Below, in pieces: positions 59,229-64,000 of a stretch of DNA of 64,000 nucleotides. A program made the translations under genes and the position numbers. How positions within the stretch are numbered: the first letter of the stretch is position 1; every line of letters begins with the position of its first letter. Location: contig JBBHKE010002713.1 of the NCBI GenBank assembly GCA_037447655.1, positions 1 to 64,000 of the forward strand, read 5' to 3'. Origin of the DNA: Zygnema cylindricum (lineage: Eukaryota; Streptophyta; Zygnematophyceae; Zygnematales; Zygnemataceae). The notes under the pieces are model-generated. The model searched no databases and was not told where the DNA came from. It saw nothing but the letters and a program-made list of their open reading frames with translations.

Positions 59229-60700
59229 TTGGAACTACTCGATCGTCAGTCTCTTTTATTCTCACTGAATCAAAACAAATCAGACTTACCTAGTCTCTTG
59301 GATCATCCTTTCCCAGTTATCTCGAGTCACATTTCTCCTTCAGTCCGATCCTCTCTCATTTCAATCTCTTCTTTATTATCAGTTTCTTCCACACCTTTTA
59401 AGGAAGAACTTGACCACGATTCTTTTGATGGGGCGGATTCCCATTTATTATCTTTTTGGTTTCCGCACTTTACAAATTCATTATTAGCCCCGCTCATCCC
59501 AGTAGTTGACATGGCTTCCACATCCGAGGGAGGGGGTCAACTTCATTTGTGTTTTTTAAAAATGAAAGACACCATGACTCTATTTCATTTCCGTAGTTTA
59601 TTTGATATCGAAATGCGCCATCTTGCATTCCTGTACCAAGATCGGTTTGACTTACTGGTTGCTTTCTCTCTTCTAGGTCGTTACCTTCGTGGTTCGGCCC
59701 TTACTCTATGTTTCCGCAAATATGATTCCATACTTGCAATGACAGAGTTCTCTCCAGCTTTTGGTGGGAGTCCTGGTGATATAGGTCAACCACAAATTCC
59801 ATACCAAACGGCTATTCAAAAAGTCCTTGACGCTCACGGCGATGTTATTACGGCAGCAGTTGCGGAAATACCGGAACAATTCGCTATTGCTGCACGTGCT
59901 AGAATTCCGGCACGACCAGCGATGACAATCCCACTACTAGATCCCCTTTCAGTCATGTTTGAAATGTTGCAAGCAGAGTTACGTATGCAAAACCGCGATC
60001 AAGTTTGAGAGTTAATGAACTTCGAACAGAAATCTGGAGAGACCGCTCTTGCCATGCGTGCTCGTATGGAAGCACTTCAAGAAGCAAACTTAATGTCAGA
60101 TACTTAAACCGTCCCAAAATTTGTAGGACAGTTTCTATGTCAGTATAAGAAATTTATCTAGAGTCACCTAAATCAAACCTAAGGCTTAAAGTTCACTTTC
60201 GACCAAGCCGCCCAGCATGCTGTAGAATATGAAAAACAAAATTGTTGGTGCGAAGCCCATGACCATTTTAAAGTGGTCTCGCAAGAACCAATTGTTCCAC
60301 CATGGAACAATCCTCGGCCTAACAACCGGCCTCCTAAGGTCCCAGCCATCGAAACGCCACCAATTACTCCCAGATTTAGACTATGTTTTGCCGTAGGAAA
60401 ATAGGGGACGATGTCCGAATAAGTCCGGAAAAAAATGTTACCTATAGACATTGTAAGCAAACAGGACATTACATCTATCGAAGTCATATAAAAAACTCAT
60501 AATTTTCTTATCAGAACCAAATTAAGAGTGGTGGCATTCTCGCTCGATCCGCAAAACCGATTAAAGAACTAGAGAAAGACCCCACTCCACCTAAGGTATC
60601 ACGAAGAGAGAGAGACTGGTTGGAAATGCAAGAGCAAATGGCGGCCATGATGAAAGAACAATTTGCAGCCTTCATGACCCGAAATTGGCAATTTTCGTTC
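59229..60700 (+). pseudogene. Gag-like retroelement remnant
   Basis: An open frame 59229-60008 (259 codons) is followed by the same frame with several stops. Recognisable features are a Gag-type helical stretch (ETALAMRARMEALQEANLM … KFVGQFLCQYKKF), a Pro-rich stretch (PPWNNPRPNNRPPK) and a broken zinc knuckle (YRHCKQTGHYIYRSH at about 60436-60480, first Cys replaced). A further piece reads KDPTPPKVSRRERDWLEMQE. The order (helical Gag, Pro-rich, CCHC) fits an LTR-retrotransposon Gag, but the class cannot be assigned and no pol is visible. Unlike family A and B gag. Clearly inactive; the first 100 residues may not belong to it. Confidence 0.55.
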
Positions 60701-60983
60701 CTCGAGTGTTTTGGAGTTGGGGATTTTTTTTTATTGCTATGTGGTTTTTGGTTTGGGAAGGTTTGGGATTTTGGTTGGAGGTTGAGGCTCGTTGGGGAAC
60801 TTAGCGTGGATTTGCCTCTGGGAAGTCTGTTTAATCTTTTAAAAAATATTTTTTATCTAAGTGAAGATGTCTTGATTTTTATGTCGCTTTATGGTTATCG
60901 CTATGTGTTATGTTCCATTATTGGGTATGTCTTCCCATCTAACAATATTCCATTTTTTTATATTTTTGCCTTTCCTGTTTCAG

Positions 60984-61175
60984 AATTGTGGATCTCATCC
61001 CTAAAACTGTCTCTTCTGTCGACGTCACTTTGACGGCCGACTGGGGTTCCTTATTGAAAGTCAAATCCAAGCGTCAGAGGGCGTACACTTATCTCGGTTC
61101 TCTCACCACCCCCGGATGCCTCGAAATCGTCGAATGGTTCATTTTGAGGAGTTCCAGTACATCTACGTTGGGCAG
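60984..61175 (+). CDS. Alpha-carbonic anhydrase exon (partial gene or captured exon)
   Basis: 192-nt exon bounded by TTTCCTGTTTCAG (acceptor, 60971-60983) and AG|GTACGA (donor at 61176). After one leading base it reads IVDLIPKTVSS… and then YTYLGSLTTPGCLEIVEWF. The YxGSLTTPxC…E…W signature is the C-terminal active-site region of alpha-class carbonic anhydrases, which hydrate CO2 to bicarbonate. Its threonines line the zinc pocket. The family's usual TTPPC is TTPGC here. The three zinc-ligand histidines lie in earlier exons, which I cannot find in the 3.5 kb upstream, where a Gag remnant sits. A possible terminal exon (VEGTKEEMTLSGFLNDDQDLI-stop, 61281-61343) exists, but its phase does not match this donor. 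Either a large upstream intron swollen by transposons, or a broken gene. Confidence 0.65.
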
Positions 61176-61654
61176 GTACGAAATAAAATAAATAATTTTC
61201 AGCCGCCCGTATTTTTTTTTTTTTTGGTTGTGATCCTTATTTGTTTTTTTTCGGTGTAACGCGATCTCCCCGCGCAAGTTGTAGAAGGGACAAAAGAAGA
61301 AATGACCCTGTCAGGATTCCTTAATGACGACCAAGATTTGATTTAACGTCCATGTCATTTTCGTAACGGTGTGAAACCGTTTGTGTTATTTTATTTTTTA
61401 TGAGGTTTCTTTTTCACCCGCAAGACAAAAACCGGAACTCTTTATTCGGTAGTCGAACGTTTGTACGTTACTACTGTAGCGGTCTCAATTCATACTACGT
61501 AAGATTTTAAAGCCCCCAAAATGTGACAAAATGTGACGAAAAAAAATCTAACTGTTTCCATGAAGTTATGTTCTGACGCAAAACTTTTTCACACTATTAT
61601 TTTCTCGTCCTCGATTCTGATAAACCCTAAAATCGTCTTAAGGAGTAGATTGTT
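61176..61654. other. No firm feature
   Basis: Apart from the doubtful terminal-exon candidate described with the carbonic anhydrase exon, no ORF or repeat is supported. Confidence 0.4.
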
Positions 61655-61657
61655 TTA

Positions 61658-62614
61658 GGGCACTTTCGCATGTGCTAAAGTTACAGTTATTTTCTGTCGT
61701 TTTCCTCTATAACTTAGAAAAAAACGTGAAAATCCGCAGCCGTACCAAAAAATTGAAATTACCACCGTACAAGTTGCGTTACCGTGAAACTTTTTATGTA
61801 TTACAGTTTGTCGTCTAGCGCGATGTAGTTTGTCGTCTAGTGCGTTTCGACCCAATTTCGCGTCCCTTCAGCTCATCTTCAAACTTTATATAAAATCACC
61901 TCGCGAGGTGATTTTAAATATAGTTACATGAGGTGAGCGAATAGGCAGGCGATGTCGCACATGTCAAAAGTTTTTGACAATTTTGTGCGCGGAGTACCAA
62001 AAAAAAAACCCACCGCAAGTTTGCTGCCTTGTGCGTGACTTTTTTTCCTTGCGCTTTTTTCCATACAGGGGCCGTGGAGGGGGTTTCGACCAATGGACGC
62101 CATTTCGCAAAAGCGAAATCCGTGAAAGCGCCTCTCTCTCTCACACTCTCCCACTAACGCGTCTATCTCACAACTCTTGCAATGAAAAAAGGCAAGAAAA
62201 ATGAAAGATATATAAAAAAATATTTATTTTGGCTGTCTTTTAGCTTATTTTGGTGGTAAGTAGACTGAAAACGGACAAAAAACAAAATTGGGAAATCATT
62301 GCGGAATGTTTTGGAATTAGTGACGTCGACGCTATCATAATTTGAGCGTGACGTCAAAATGTCACAAACCCTAGACATCTACAATTTCACAAGTAGCTAG
62401 ACGTCTACAACCGTCGCTATTTTGTAAACGTCATCAATTGTCGTGAGTTTTGTACTCGTCTACAATCGTCACAATTACACCCACGTCTACTTCCGTCACA
62501 ATCTAAAGTTACGATTTCATTTCTTTACATACGAATGCTCTCAAAGTTGTACGGAGAATCTTCGCTAAAAAACAAAGTAACAAGACTAAGTTTCGGTTAC
62601 GTGCGAAAGTACCC
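61658..62614. mobile_element. Tourist-like MITE, copy T3
   Basis: 957 bp flanked by TTA at 61655-61657 and 62615-62617. The left end GGGCACTTTCGCATGTGCT and the right end (reverse complement GGGTACTTTCGCACGTAACC) are paired. It shares the CTGTCGTTTTCC block and the AAAAAACAAAGTAAC subterminal block with T1 and T2. Confidence 0.7.
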
Positions 62615-62617
62615 TTA

Positions 62618-63134
62618 GTGTCAAAGTTTAAATAGCGTTGAAGAAAATTTACCGTAATTGATGCTAATTAAGAATTTGAAATAAAAAAAAGGTGTATTCT
62701 AATTTCGGCGTTAATGCTAATTTGGAACAGCAAAAATGGAAAATTTTCTGTACGATTATATACATTAATATATGTATCCGTACAAAATATTAGAAATCGT
62801 ACGCCGTCGTGAAGTTTAAATATCCGTACATGTCAGACTAATTTACGTGTCAGATTAATCCCGTTTTTTGAGTGCACGTTCCTATGAGTGCGCGTCTAAT
62901 TTAATTCATTTTTTGTAATATTTTCACTTGAAAAGATACATTTATGTACGGTCTGACATAGACCGTACACCACACTATTTAGATATTGTTGTACTTTCGT
63001 TCTTTTACGCTATTTTGTGGAGTACCTTAATTAACGTCAAGGAAAAATTAAAATCATGTATCCTATTTGAGGAAAAAAATCAAAATTTTAAGAACCCAAA
63101 TTAGAGTTGTTGACACTAATAACGATTCGCGGTG
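62618..63134. mobile_element. TA-MITE, copy C5 (left TIR missing)
   Basis: Inverted relative to C3 and similar along most of its length. The right end is intact (CACCGCGAATCGTTATTAG as reverse complement) with TA at 63135-63136. The left begins at GTGTCAAAG, about 20 bp inside the expected TIR, directly after the TTA that ends T3, so the left tip has been lost or displaced there. Confidence 0.75.
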
Positions 63135-63169
63135 TAGCATTCCTCCTCTCAATGGGAGAATCCGTACAC

Positions 63170-63350
63170 ACTAGAATAAACCAAGTCTAGGTCTACTTTT
63201 TACAAACACATCACTAACTGCAGATTTTGTTAACATATCAGCTGCTTCTTCGCCCGTAGGCACAAAGACAAACTCAATCTCCTTAGCCTGCAGTAAGTCT
63301 CGAATAAAATGTCATTATATACGAATATGCTTTATTCCTCATCGGCGATA
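63170..63350 (-). pseudogene. Third copia family, RNase H C-terminal fragment
   Basis: Minus strand reads HFIRDLLQAKEIEFVFVPTG then EEAADMLTKSAV, the C-terminal end typical of copia pol. Upstream, KHIRI is followed by two stop codons. It is distinct from families A and B (which have SFVREKV…VADMMTK). A GAGAGGAGGAATG purine run between it and C5 may be its polypurine tract. Confidence 0.7.
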
Positions 63351-64000
63351 AGTGGAAAAAATATAGTTCGCTATATAATAGTACTTTTTAATACTGTATT
63401 ATATTTTTCACTTTATTAGCGTGGCATACCACGTGTAACAATCTGATCCGTACTCTATGTAGAGGAATAACGGCGGTTCAATGCGACAGAATAAACCATA
63501 CAACTGTACAGTGCAAACCGTACAATTATCCGCGACAGTTATCGATACCAGGATACCAGTGTTATCGCGATAAATCGGATTTTTATCGGCGATAACACCG
63601 CTGTCGATGTATCATGCAAATATATCGATTATCGACAAGCCGAAAAAAGATACATATCGATTATCGGCAAAACTTTGCCAGGACACAACACTAATAATCA
63701 TCTTAAAAAATGTCAGTCAAAAGTGTTGCCTACAAAAGTATTCAAAACAAATAACAAAACCCCAAAAATTCTTTAAGAACAAAAACAAAGGTTTTACATT
63801 TTTTTATTATTGATTTACAAAAACAGAAGTGTAGAAATTTAGAAAGCGAAAGTCAGCTAAAGAAAAAAAAAAGTGAGAGGAAGCCAAAGAACTGAAAAAC
63901 ATGTAAAAGAGTATAAAAGGTATAAAAAGTACAAAAGATATAAAAAGTACAAAAGGTACAAAAAGTATAAAAAGTACGACTGTACATTACAAGATAAAAA
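63351..64000. repeat. Non-coding; CGATA inverted words and (TA)AAAAGTAC tandem repeat
   Basis: 63540-63680 repeats TATCGATTATCGGC/GCCGATAATCGATA-like words in both orientations. 63905-63985 is a 10-bp tandem repeat (TATAAAAAGTACAAAAGGTA type), about eight units. No gene is seen. Confidence 0.65.

Overview
This is nuclear DNA from a eukaryote, most likely of the green-plant lineage. The evidence is spliced genes with GT/AG introns of 0.6-2.5 kb, a p24 cargo receptor with a plant p24-beta-like tail (…KKLRQSRV), two tRNA-Val(UAC) genes, Ty1/copia retrotransposons, Tourist-like MITEs, and primer-binding sites matching the initiator tRNA-Met anticodon arm in the form I recall from plants. The species cannot be named. 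No CRISPR array, operon or prokaryotic system is visible.

Layout. 0.7-2.2 kb: two abutting Tourist-like MITEs. 3.0-3.5 kb: a MITE of a second family (TIR CACCGCGAATCG, TA target). 3.85-7.17 kb: a complete four-exon p24-family gene whose first intron carries a 0.5 kb pure-pyrimidine minisatellite. 7.2-9.4 kb: no recognisable gene. 9.4-11.06 kb: two antisense tRNA-Val(UAC) genes bracketing a cluster of three TA-MITEs and a duplicated tRNA 3' end. 11.18-15.70 kb: a complete three-exon signal peptide peptidase gene. 16-22.8 kb: degenerate and satellite repeats, including hairpin arrays and a large inverted satellite centred near 21.07 kb, plus one doubtful acidic ORF.

22.85-57.5 kb is a nest of Ty1/copia elements. 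Family A has six copies: A1 (minus, truncated), A2 (plus, inserted in A1 and cut at its 3' end), A3 (minus, truncated), A4 (plus, full length, inserted in an A3 LTR, one stop codon in the polyprotein), A5 (minus, full length, decayed, perfect AGGCT target duplication) and A6 (minus, full length, inserted in an A5 LTR, perfect CCTAT duplication). Family B has a truncated plus-strand copy and an inverted LTR piece. Family A has three shared traits: an apparent half-tRNA primer-binding site, a Gag start codon lying inside the LTR, and tRNA-like A/B boxes antisense in the LTR.

57.5-64 kb: AT microsatellites, a duplicated hairpin, a decayed Gag-like pseudogene, a recognisable alpha-carbonic anhydrase exon, a third Tourist-like MITE, another TA-MITE and a fragment of a third copia family.

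The two intact host protein genes both act at ER membranes: p24 in cargo sorting between ER and Golgi, and signal peptide peptidase in intramembrane proteolysis. I see no sign that they are co-regulated. Splice sites, repeat borders and difference counts were all worked out by eye.
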